64,000 nucleotides of DNA from Portunus trituberculatus. Taxonomy: Eukaryota; Arthropoda; Malacostraca; Decapoda; Portunidae. Made by a program: the position numbers and the translations under genes. Shown here piece by piece: positions 55,097-64,000 of this stretch. The stretch is from NCBI RefSeq assembly GCF_017591435.1, contig NC_059304.1:31692703-31756702 (forward strand), in the 5' to 3' direction. How positions within the stretch are numbered: position 1 is the first letter of the stretch; the number at the start of each line of letters is the position of its first letter. The notes beneath the pieces are model-generated. The model ran no database searches. It saw only the letters and a list, made by a program, of their open reading frames with translations, and was not told where the DNA came from.

Positions 55097-57060
55097 AATA
55101 TACAAAGAAGGTGAGAAAAATTTGTACCAATAAGACAACATAGAGAAGTTGGAAAGCAGGACTGGTTTAACGATAGATGTGAAAAGGCTAGAACAAGAAA
55201 AGAGGATGCATGGAAGAGGTGGAGAAGGAAAAGACGGATTAAGCAGTGGGAAAGTTACAAAAGAGCAAGAAATGAATATGTGTTGATTAGAAGAGAAGAA
55301 AGAAAGAAACAAGAAAAGGATATAATTGATAAATGTAAAGACCAACCAAGGCTTTTTTACAGACATGTGAACAACAACATCAAAAATAGAGAAAGTATTG
55401 AAAGTTTAGAAGTAAATGGAGTATACAGTGAAGATCCCAGGGAAATGGCAGAGGCTATGAATGGATGCTTTCGGAAGGTATTCACAAAGGAGACTGCTTT
55501 TGACAAACCACTGGTAATGGAACAGAAAGGGATTATGAAGGAGTTTCAAGTAACGGTGGAGGAGATCAAGAACATGATGGGGAGTTTAGAAGTGAGAAAA
55601 GCTGTGGGACCTGATGGGGTATCAGGATGGATTTTAAGAGAATGCAGGGAGCAATTGGCAGAAAAAGTTTGTGAAGTAATTGATGCCTCATTAAGGGAAG
55701 GCGTAGTGCCCCAAGACTGGAAAAGAGCTAACATTGTCCCAATCTATAAATCAGGTAACAAGAGAGACCCATTGAACTATAGACCAGTGTCACTTACAAG
55801 TGTGGTAGCTAAGATGTGTGAGAGGGTGGTGAAGACTAGATGGACAGACTTCTTGGAGAAAATGACATACTTTGTGAGTGTCAATTTGGTTTTAGGAAAG
55901 GGCGTTCATGCACGACAAACCTGATATGTTACTATTCGAGGGTGATAGATGTAATACAGGAAAGAGATGGTTGGGCTGATGGAATATATCTGGATTTAAA
56001 AAAGGCCTTTGATAAGGTACCACACCAGAGACTGATCTGGAAACTTGAAATGGTAGGAGGAGTGCATGGCAGTTTACTAAAATGGATGGAAGACTTTTGG
56101 TAGGAAGAGAAATGAGAACAATAATTAAGGACAGACCATCAGAATGGGGATTGGTGGAGAGTGGAGTTCCACAGGGATCAGTGTTGGCACCAGTAATGTT
56201 CGCAGTCTACATAAATGACATGGTGGATGGGGTGTCCAGTTATGTGAGCCTATTTGCAGACGATGCAAAATTGTTACGAAAAGTGAGATGTGACAAAGAT
56301 TGCGAACTACTCCAGGAAGACTTGGACAGAATATGGAAATGGAGCTGTACATGGCAAATGGAGTTCAACACGACAAAATGCAAGAAAATAGAGTTTGGCA
56401 AGAGTGAAAGAAGAATCAGGAGTATGTACAAGATAGGAAATGAAGACATAAAACCAGTCATGAAGAAAAAGACCTTGGGGTGACAATTACCAATGACCTA
56501 TCGCCAGAGAGACATATAAACAAAATAATTGGAGAAGTATTGAACTTATTGAGGAACATAAGAGTGGCGTTCGTATATCTAGATGAAGAAATGATGAAGA
56601 AAATAATTACTGCAATGATAAGACCGAGGCTTGAATATGCAACAATACAGTGGGCTCGAACTTAAAGAAACACATAAGGAAACTAGAGAAAGTACAGAGG
56701 GCTGCAACGAAAATGGTGCCTGACTTAAGAGATTTGACTTATGAAGACAGACTGAAAAGAATGCAACTTCCAACCCTGGAAAACAGAAGAGAAAGGGGAG
56801 ACCTGATAGCAATATACAGAGTGATGATTGGCATGGAAAAATGGATAGGGAAGATCTGTGTATGTGGAATGGAAGAATGTCGAGAGGGCATGGGAAAAAC
56901 TAAAATGGCCACTTATAGGAGAGATGTGAAAAATATAGCTTCCTCATAGAAGGGTGGAAGCATGGAATAGTTTAGACGTGGAAGTGGTCAACGCAAGGAA
57001 TATTCATGATTTTAAGAAAAAGCTGGACATTAATAGATATGGAGACGGGACAACACGAGC
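55097..57060 (+). pseudogene. LINE-B2 reverse transcriptase and C-terminal domain
   Basis: The open frame from 55280 carries AVGPDGVSGWIL, WKRANIVPIYKSG and NYRPVSLTSVVAK. A lost base near 55860 (GAGAAAATGAC) ends it early. QFGFRKGRSCTTNLI continues in the next frame, then the shared break at GACTTTTGG (about 56092), then GVPQGSVLAPVMF and LFADDAKLL (about 56251-56273). The shared losses near 56465 and 56656 recur as in B1. At the 3' end extra homopolymer losses occur (GAAAAATATAGCTTCCTC near 56928). Confidence 0.8.
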
Positions 57061-57102
57061 ATAGCTCTTTTCCCGTATGTTACAATTAGGTAAATTAGGT
57101 AA

Positions 57103-57103
<1 letters not shown>

Positions 57104-57157
<54 letters not shown>
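57104..57157. repeat. (AC)n tract between LINE-B2 and LINE-B3
   Basis: This AC tract of about 54 bases is continuous with the GGTAAATAC tail of B2 and precedes GGACTAAAGAAAC of the truncated B3. Confidence 0.96.
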
Positions 57158-57159
<2 letters not shown>

Positions 57160-57164
57160 ACTAA

Positions 57165-58027
57165 AGAAACTTACATATGAGCAGAAAGTAATGTATTCCA
57201 ACATAAATGGAGTGATATCGGGGATTTTAGAACTCAACGATTACTTGAGGGACAAGAACCCAGATATTGTGGGTCTTACTGAAACAAAACTGAGAGAGGG
57301 AGAAGACCTGATGATGGTTGGAGAAGGGAAATATAATGTTTGGAAAAGAAATAGAGTAGGTAAGATGGGAGGAGGAGTGATGTTGCTGGTTAAAAAGATA
57401 TAAAGGTGGATCAAGTGAAAGAAGGTATGGGAAAGGCAGAAGTGCTAAAGATCAGAGCAGAAACTAATGAAGGAAAAAGAGGCACTACATAGTGGTGTAC
57501 GTACCACCTAAGACAAATGCATGGTCAGTACAGGAATATGAAGAAATGATAAGTGATACAGGAACATGTCTGGAAGAAATGTTGGGTGGCTGTGAACGAA
57601 CTATAATGATGGGAGATTTTAATTGTAAAGAGGTGTGTTGGGAGGACTGGTCAATGGAAGGATCAGAGACAACATGGGAAATACACTATTGACACTGGCA
57701 ATGGAAAATGTGTTAACTCAGTGGGTCAAAGAAGATACTAGGTTTGGAGGAGAGGGAGCATCGTCAAGACTGGACTTGGTCTTTAGTACAGAGCCAATGG
57801 TCATTGAGGAGATGAGGGTGGAGTGCCCTTTAGCAAAGAGTGATCATGCAGTTTTGGAGTTCAAGGTGATAGATGAAGAGAAATCTAGAAGAAATGAAGA
57901 ATATAAAGTGGGAAGATGGAATTATGCCAAGACAGATTTTGGAAACCTAAAGAAATTCTTTCAAGAGACAAATTGGATGAAATTCAAGAGTGCTAAGGAG
58001 CAAATGAAAAGTGGAAGGAATTTATAA
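57165..58027 (+). pseudogene. LINE-B3 endonuclease
   Basis: This copy keeps the start of the endonuclease in frame: MYSNINGVISGILELND, NPDIVGLTETKLREGED, VGKMGGGVMLLVKKI to a stop near 57403. A break up to 57492 follows, then YVPPKTNAWSVQEY and GDFNCKEVCWEDW. A lost G near 57678 (ACATGGGAAATAC) splits this frame, and the rest (SSRLDLVFSTEP, AKSDHAVLEF) is in the next one. The intact start shows that the break at 40081 and 54293 is derived in B1 and B2. Confidence 0.75.
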
Positions 58028-59990
58028 AATATACAAAGAAGGTGAGAAAAATTTGTACCAATAAGACAACATAGAGAAGTTGGAAAGCAGGACTGGTTTA
58101 ACGATAGATGTGAAAAGGCTAGAACAAGAAAAGAGGATGCATGGAAGAGGTGGAGAAGGAAAAGACGGATTAAGCAGTGGAAAGTTACAAAAGAGCAAGA
58201 AATGAATATGTGTTGATTAGAAGAGAAGAAAGAAAGAAACAAGAAAAGGATATAATTGATAAATGTAAAGACCAACCAAGGCTTTTTACAGACATGTGAA
58301 CAACAACATCAAAAATAGAGAAAGTATTGAAAGTTTAGAAGTAAATGGAGTATGCAGTGAAGATCCCAGGAAATGGCAGAGGCTATGAATGGATGCTTTC
58401 GGAAGGTATTCACAAAGGAGACTGCTTTTGACAAACCACTGGTAATGGAACAGAAAGGGATTATGAAGGAGTTTCAAGTAACTGTGGAGGAGATCAAGAA
58501 TATGATGGGGAGTTTAGAAGTGAGAAAAGCTGTGGGACCTGATGGGGTATCAGGATGGATTTTAAGAGAATGCAGGGAGCAACTGGCAGAAAAAGTTTGT
58601 GAAGTAATTGATGCCTCATTAAGGGAAGGTGTAGTGCCCCAAGACTGGAAAAGAGCTAACATTGTCCCAATTTATAAATCAGGTAACAAGAGAGACCCAT
58701 TGAACTATAGACCAGTGTCACTTACAAGTGTGGTAGCTAAGATGTGTGAGAGGGTGGTGAAGAATAGATGGACAGACTTCTTGGAGAAAATGACATACTT
58801 TGTGAGTGTCAATTTGGTTTTAGAAAAGGGCGTTCATGCACGACAAACCTGATATGTTACTATTCGAGGGTGATAGATGTAATACAGGAAAGAGATGGTT
58901 GGGCTGATGGAATATATCTGGATTTAAAAAAGGCCTTTGATAAGGTACCACACCGGAGACTGATCTGGAAACTTGAAATGGTAGGAGGAGTGCATGGCAG
59001 TTTACTAAAATGGATGGAAGACTTTTGGTAGGAAGAGAAATGAGAACAATAATTAAGGACAGACCATCAGAATGGGGCTTGGTGGAGAGTGGAGTTCCAC
59101 AGGGATCAGTGTTGGCACCAGTAATGTTCGCGGTCTACATAAATGACATGGTGGATGGGGTGTCCAGTTATGTGAGCCTATTTGCAGACGATGCAAAATT
59201 GTTAAGAAAAGTGAGATGTGACAAAGATTGCGAACTACTCCAGGAAGACTTGGACAGAATATGGAAATGGAGCTGTACATGGCAAATGGAGTTCAACACG
59301 ACAAAATGCAAGAAATTAGAGTTTGGCAAGAGTGAAAGAAGAATCAGGAGTATGTACAAGATAGGAAATGAAGACATAAAACCAGTCATGAAGAAAAGAC
59401 CTTGGGGTGACAATTACCAATGACCTATCGCCAGAGAGACATATAAACAAAATAATTGGAGAAGTATTGAACTTATTGAGGAACATAAGAGTGGCGTTCA
59501 GATATTTAGATGAAGAAATGATGAAGAAAATAATTACTGCAATGATAAGACCGAGGCTTGAATATGCAACAATACAGTGGGCTCGAACTTAAAGAAACAC
59601 ATAAGGAAACTAGAGAAAGTACAGAGGGCTGCAACAAAATGGTGCCTGACTTAAGAGATTTGACTTATGAAGACAGACTGAACAGAATGCAACTTCCGAC
59701 CCTGGAAAACAGAAGAGAAAGGGGAGACCTGATAGCAATATACAGAGTGATGATTGGCATGGAAAAATGGATAGGGAAGATCTGTGTATGTGGAATGAAA
59801 GAATGTCGAGAGGGCATGGGAAAAACTAAAATGGCCACTTATAGGAGAGATGTGAAAAATATAGCTTCCCTCATAGAAGGGTGGAAGCATGGAATAGTTT
59901 AGACGTGGAAGTGGTCAACGCAAGGAATATTCATGATTTTAAGAAAAAGCTGGACATTAGTAGATATGGAGACGGGACAGTACGAGCATA
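58028..59990 (+). pseudogene. LINE-B3 reverse transcriptase and C-terminal domain
   Basis: The boxes are as in B1 and B2: AVGPDGVSGWIL, NYRPVSLTSVVAK, QFGFRKGRSCTTNLI, GVPQGSVLAPVMF, LFADDAKLL (about 59179-59200). It has the same break at GACTTTTGG (about 59020), one lost base before the DLGV box plus one more A (near 59393), and the same loss after TIQW (near 59583). It has additional single-base losses near 58180, 58290 and 58370. Confidence 0.78.
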
Positions 59991-60022
59991 GCTCTTTTCC
60001 CGTATGTTACAATTAGGTAAAT

Positions 60023-60038
60023 ACACACACACACACAC
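60023..60038. repeat. (AC)n tract between LINE-B3 and LINE-C1
   Basis: This short AC tract of about 16 bases joins the tail of B3 to the start of C1. Confidence 0.9.
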
Positions 60039-60367
60039 TCCGCGCTCCGTGGAGAGCGGACGTGCCTCCTGCGCATGAACGGCATCTAAATAACACTCCA
60101 CACGCTAAGCAATGTGCTTGAGTGAGAATAGTTATTGCTATTGAGGGGCGACCAGAGCGAGTGAATGAGTGTACAAAGTGAACGTAGCCTGGTGGCATGT
60201 ACATGGGAGTGATCGGAGGTGGGAGAACCTCCACACTCCAAACGACAGAGCGGGAACCCACAAAGGCCAGCCATAGCAGCCGCCAACGCATCCAACCACA
60301 CACGTAACTACCAGGCCTGGCCCCCAGTGACCACACACCCACATGTTCCCAGGAAAAGTAAGGAAAA

Positions 60368-61395
60368 ATGGATAGACCGGTAAGGAATAAATTACCAAAT
60401 TCAAAATATGTTGATGAGGGCCAGGGAGCAAAGCCAAAAGTGGCCAGTCAAAGCATGAGTCCAGCTTCAACAGGGGCAACATTGCAAGGTAGATTGGTGA
60501 TGTTGGAGAAGAGATTTGAGGAGTTAGTGAAGGAATTAAAAGTTCAGAGGAGTGAGGAGGAGCAGGATAGAGAATTCGCAAGGCTTTGAAGGAAAGAGTT
60601 AAGAGACTGGAGGAAAATGAAAACGATTGGTGGATGAGAATGCATTTGAAGGTGGAGGTTGAAAATACAAGAGACGGTTGGAGGAGAAAATGGAGAGAGT
60701 AGTAAAGGAGAAAGATGACTTTAAGGAAATGATTAGTGAGCAGAATGAAAGGCTTGAAAGGGAATGGGAACTGAAGAAAACACAATGGACTGAGTCGAGG
60801 GAAGCAGAGATGGTTGGATTACAAGAAATAATTAAAGATCAGTTGAAGGAAGACAAAAAAGAAAGGTCCAAGGAACTGGTTAATGTAATGAAGAATAAGG
60901 AAACATTGATAAGGGAAATAGCAGAAAAGAAGAAGAGTGTGTTAATATTTGGGATGAAAGAACAAAATATAACATATAAGCCTAAGAGAATTAAGGAAGA
61001 ATTGAAAACGGTAAGAGATCTGTTCAAAAATCTAAATGATGATGAAAAAAAAGACCTACAAGAAGAAGTGGAAGAGATCCATAGACTGGGTCCATATAAG
61101 GAGGAGTGAACAGACCGATTAAAGTAGTACTGAAGTCACAACAATCTGGAGGATGTCCTATATAGAACATCAAAGTTAAGAGAGATAGAAGGTTGTAAAG
61201 AGGTGTTTGTGAGAAAGAATAGAAATGAGGAAGAGAGGAGAAGATATAAGGAATTGGTGGAAGAGGCGAGAAGGAAAAATGATGAGCGGTCTGAGGAGGA
61301 AAGAGAAAAGTTTTTTTGGAGAGTTATAGGAGAGAGAGTCAGAAAGTGGTATGTGGAAAGAAGGAATACGGAGGAACCCCTAGAGGGAGCAGTGG
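60368..61395 (+). pseudogene. LINE-C1 ORF1-like region
   Basis: The ATG at 60368 opens MDRPVRNKLPNSKYVDEG. A first coiled coil (LEKRFEELVKELKVQRS) ends in a shift near 60585. The next frame from 60678 has a long coiled coil (MEEKMERVVKEKDDFKEM) and the RRM-like KKKSVLIFGMKEQ. Further shifts near 61105 and 61195 precede EREKFFWRVIGERVRKW. The order is the same as in LINE-A2 and LINE-B2. Confidence 0.68.
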
Positions 61396-61399
61396 GTGG

Positions 61400-62090
61400 A
61401 CCGTAATGTATACTAATATAGATGGGATACTGTCAAGTAGATTGGAATTGCAAGACTATATGATTGTGGAGAAGCCTGATATTGTATGTTTGACTGAGAC
61501 AAAATTGCATTAAAAAACAAAGATAAAATTGGATAATAAATATAATATATGGAGAAAGGATAGGGAGAGTAAAGGTGGAGGAGGAGTTATGATTATGACG
61601 AAGAAAGAAATAAATGTGGATAAGGTTTGGTATGGGAAGAACAACGCAGAAGTGATAAGCATAAGGATAAAAAGTGATGGAAAAGAATTAATAATTATGG
61701 TGACCTATGTACCTCCTAAAACAAATTCTTGGACATTAAGGAATACGACAATATGATCAAGGATACTTTACAGAGTTTGGAAAGTGTATTATCTGGAAAA
61801 GAAAGGTGATACTAGTAGGAGATTTTAATTGTAAGGAGGTGGATTGGGAAAATCTAGTAAGTGGTGTTGGAGAAGAAGCATGGGAGAGAGATTTCTTAAT
61901 CTAATGATGGAAAATATGATGGAACAGAGGGTGAAGGAAAATACTAGATATAGAGGAGATGATGAACCGGCTAGACTGGATTTGGTGTTAACAAGAGAAG
62001 TGTACCTATGTGGAGATATACAATACAAGTGTCCTTTGGGAAAGAGTGATCATGTGGTTATGGAAATGCAGATAGCAACAACACAGTGAA
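61400..62090 (+). pseudogene. LINE-C1 endonuclease
   Basis: The frames include MYTNIDGILSSRLELQDY, KPDIVCLTETKLH, then RKDRESKGGGGVMIMTKK and VTYVPPKTNSW. After a break near 61755 follows ILVGDFNCKEVDWENL (about 61810-61850), ARLDLVLTREVY and GKSDHVVMEMQI. Conserved Asn, Asp and His of the APE fold are visible in GDFNC and SDH. Stops at 61512 and shifts near 61745 and 61870 break it. Confidence 0.75.
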
Positions 62091-64000
62091 GGAAGGACGA
62101 GACATACAGGAGTGGTAGATTGAATTATAGAAAGATGGACACAGAAAGTTTGAAAATTATTTCAGAAAATTAGATTGGGAGATGTTACAAATCAGAGAAG
62201 TGCAAAAAAAATATGAGATTTTTATGAAATATTATAAAGAAGGAGTTATGAAATTTGTACCAAAGTATAAACCAAGAGAGGAAGGAAGAAAGGATTGGTT
62301 TAATGCAACTTGTGTTAAGGCTAAGGAAAAGAGATGTGGCTTGGAAAAGATGGAAAAGAGCAGGAATATACTAAATAAGGAGAATTATAGAGTGGCAAGA
62401 AATGAGTATGTGAGGGTAAGGAGGAGGAAGAAAGAAAATTTGAAAAGATATTGTAGACAAGAGTAAGGAACATCCAAAATTGTTTTACAGGTTCATAAAT
62501 GGTAAACTTAAAAGAGAGAGTCCATTGAAAGATTAAAAGGAGAGCAAGGGATAGTAGATGACCCTAAGAATATAGCGGAATTGCTAAATAATAGGTTTCA
62601 ACAAGTATTTACTAAAGAAACAATGTTTGTAAAGCCACAGAATGTACAAGGAAATGTGCACATGGAGGACATTAAGATACCTAAAAGGAGTTATATAAAA
62701 TGTTGGAGGAACTTAAAGATGATAAAGCGATGGGACCAGATGAAGTTTCAGGAAAATTATTGAAGGAGTGTAGAGAAGAATTGATTGATCCATTATATGA
62801 TATTATAAGGTGCTCATTAGAAACAGGGAAGTACCAGTAGAGTGGAAGAGAGCTGAAGTGGTGCCCATTTATAAGGGAGGCAGTAAGGAAGAGCCTCTTA
62901 ACTATAGACCTGTGTCTCTAACAAGTGTGGTCGGTAAGATTTGTGAGAGGGTGATAAAGAAATATTGGATACGGTTCCTGGAGGATCATAAGTTATTATC
63001 GGATCATCAATTTGGCTTCAGGAAAGGGAGGTCATGTGTAACAAATCTACTGAGCTTTTATTCAAGAGTGGTTGACAAAATACAGAGAGAGAGGGATGGA
63101 TGGACTGTGTATATTTGGATTTAAAGAAAGCTTTTGACAAGGTACCTCACAGAGACTGTTATGGAAAGTAGAGATTTATGGAGGACTGAAAGGAAAAGTG
63201 TTAAAGTGGATGGAAAACTACTTGAGATGGAGGGAGATGAGAACGGTAATAAGGGATGCAAGGTCGGACTGGTTGGTGGTGGAGAGTGGAGTCCCACAAG
63301 GCTCAGTGCTGGCACCAATACTTTTCCTGGTATATATAAATGACATGCCAGAGGAGTAAACAGTTATATTAATTTGTTTGCGGATGATGCGAAGTTGTGT
63401 AGGTGTGTGAAGAGTGAAGAAGATTGTGAAATTTTACAGGCAGACCTGGATAAGATTTGGGAGTGGAGCAAGAGGTGGCAAATGGAATTTAATCTGAGCA
63501 AAAGTCATGTGATGGAGATGGGAAAGAGTGGAAGACGGCCAAGAGGGTCATATAAGATGGGTGAAGAAGTAGTGTTGAAAAAGGTGGAAAAGGAAAAGGA
63601 TTTGGGAGTGATAATACAAGACCATGGGCAGTTTGAGGCTCATATTGATAAGATGTTTGGAGAAACGTATAATTTGATAAAAATATTGGATTAGCCTTCC
63701 ATTATATGGATAAAGATATGATGAAGAAATTAATTAGTATGGTAATTAGACCAAGATTGGAATATGCTGGAGTGGTTTGGTCCCCTTATAAAAAGAAGCA
63801 TATAAGGAAGTTGGAGAGATTGCAGAGAATGGCAACAAAATGGTTCCGGAATTGGCAGAAATGACCTATGAGGAGAGATTAAAAGAAATGAATTTGCCTA
63901 CCTTGGAACAAAGAAGAGAAAGAGGAGATTTAATACAGGTTTATAAACTGTTGAATGGACTGGATGAAGTGGATAATGAGCAAATGATGTTGAGAGAGGA
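62091..64000 (+). pseudogene. LINE-C1 reverse transcriptase (3' cut by window end)
   Basis: The linker (KYKPREEGRKDWFNATC) is open at 62182-62466. The RT boxes follow over several frames: DKAMGPDEVSGKLL, VEWKRAEVVPIYKGG, NYRPVSLTSVVGKIC, HQFGFRKGRSCVTNLLSF, KKAFDKVPH, VESGVPQGSVLAPILFLVYI and the catalytic LFADDAKLC (about 63376-63399), then EKEKDLGVIIQDHG. Breaks stand near 62466, 62510, 62700, 62825, 63105, 63150, 63355 and 63690. The C-terminal domain continues to the window edge. Confidence 0.78.

Larger units (their letters stand above)
57158..60022 (+). mobile_element. LINE-B3, 5'-truncated copy
   Basis: It starts at the point matching 40017 of LINE-B1, just before the endonuclease, and ends CAATTAGGTAAATAC followed by (AC)n. 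It has the shortest of the three tails. Confidence 0.87.
60039..64000 (+). mobile_element. LINE-C1, cut by the window end
   Basis: It starts TCCGCGCTCCGTGGAGAGCG after the AC tract. The order is leader, ORF1, endonuclease, RT. The window ends inside the C-terminal domain (TLEQRRERGDLIQVYKLL). It is the same type as A and B, with clearly diverged sequence; the fragment at 28918 is of this family. Confidence 0.82.

Overview
The window looks like intergenic or intronic DNA from a metazoan with a large, repeat-dense genome. A decapod crustacean is the best guess. The reasons are very long (TA)n, (CA)n and (CT)n microsatellites, two DIRS-type tyrosine-recombinase retroelements, a Penelope-like element, abundant pogo/Tigger-type transposons and jockey-superfamily LINEs. 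The species cannot be fixed from the sequence alone. Almost everything recognisable is transposable element. I found no rRNA, tRNA, CRISPR array or bacterial-style operon. Many frames are broken, often at homopolymer runs, so both mutational decay and long-read assembly error are possible.

Layout. 1-2290: 3' part of a DIRS element (RNase H, tyrosine recombinase, inverted repeats). 2291-3025: a foldback repeat. 3340-4918: a Tigger end, then the 3' end of a Penelope-like element with a hammerhead-like motif. 4933-5077: one possible host coding exon encoding a signal-anchor segment, the only non-transposon coding candidate. 5349-7426: small TIR elements. 7779-10510: a piggyBac transposase and its 3' region. 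10971-18236: a train of pogo/Tigger-type elements joined by TA dinucleotides or (TA)n tracts, most keeping only the N-terminal DNA-binding domain. 18405-20692: another repeat copy and a second, different DIRS-type element on the minus strand. 20697-23504: a Tigger derivative carrying a TTAA-flanked insertion. 23507-28174: a Tigger element containing a second complete Tigger (25281-27920). 28224-28490: a 245-bp (TA)n/(TG)n tract. 28492-32550: a MITE copy, a LINE fragment and a BED-finger hAT transposon inserted into it.

32551-42974 and 51657-64000 are dominated by LINEs lying head to tail in the same orientation. Six copies from three related families (A1, A2, B1, B2, B3, C1) each begin directly after an (AC)n tract or a TACAC tail. 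The five whose 3' ends are visible finish in GGTAAATAC followed by AC repeats, or in AC itself. This arrangement suggests insertion targeted to AC repeats or to older LINE tails. Between the blocks, 43743-48434 is a Tigger element whose DNA-binding codons are split by two piggyBac-like elements inserted side by side at TTAA. 48437-51019 holds further LINE, piggyBac and MITE relics, and 51657-52487 is a LINE ORF1 with an SGNH-esterase domain.

The open frames do not work together as a pathway. The window records layered insertion: TA-targeting pogo/Tigger elements, TTAA-targeting piggyBac-like elements, and LINEs associated with AC repeats. The most notable observations are the AC-anchored LINE arrays, the (TA)n-linked Tigger train, the double piggyBac insertion, the LINE-B copies that share identical frame-breaking deletions, and the isolated host-like exon.
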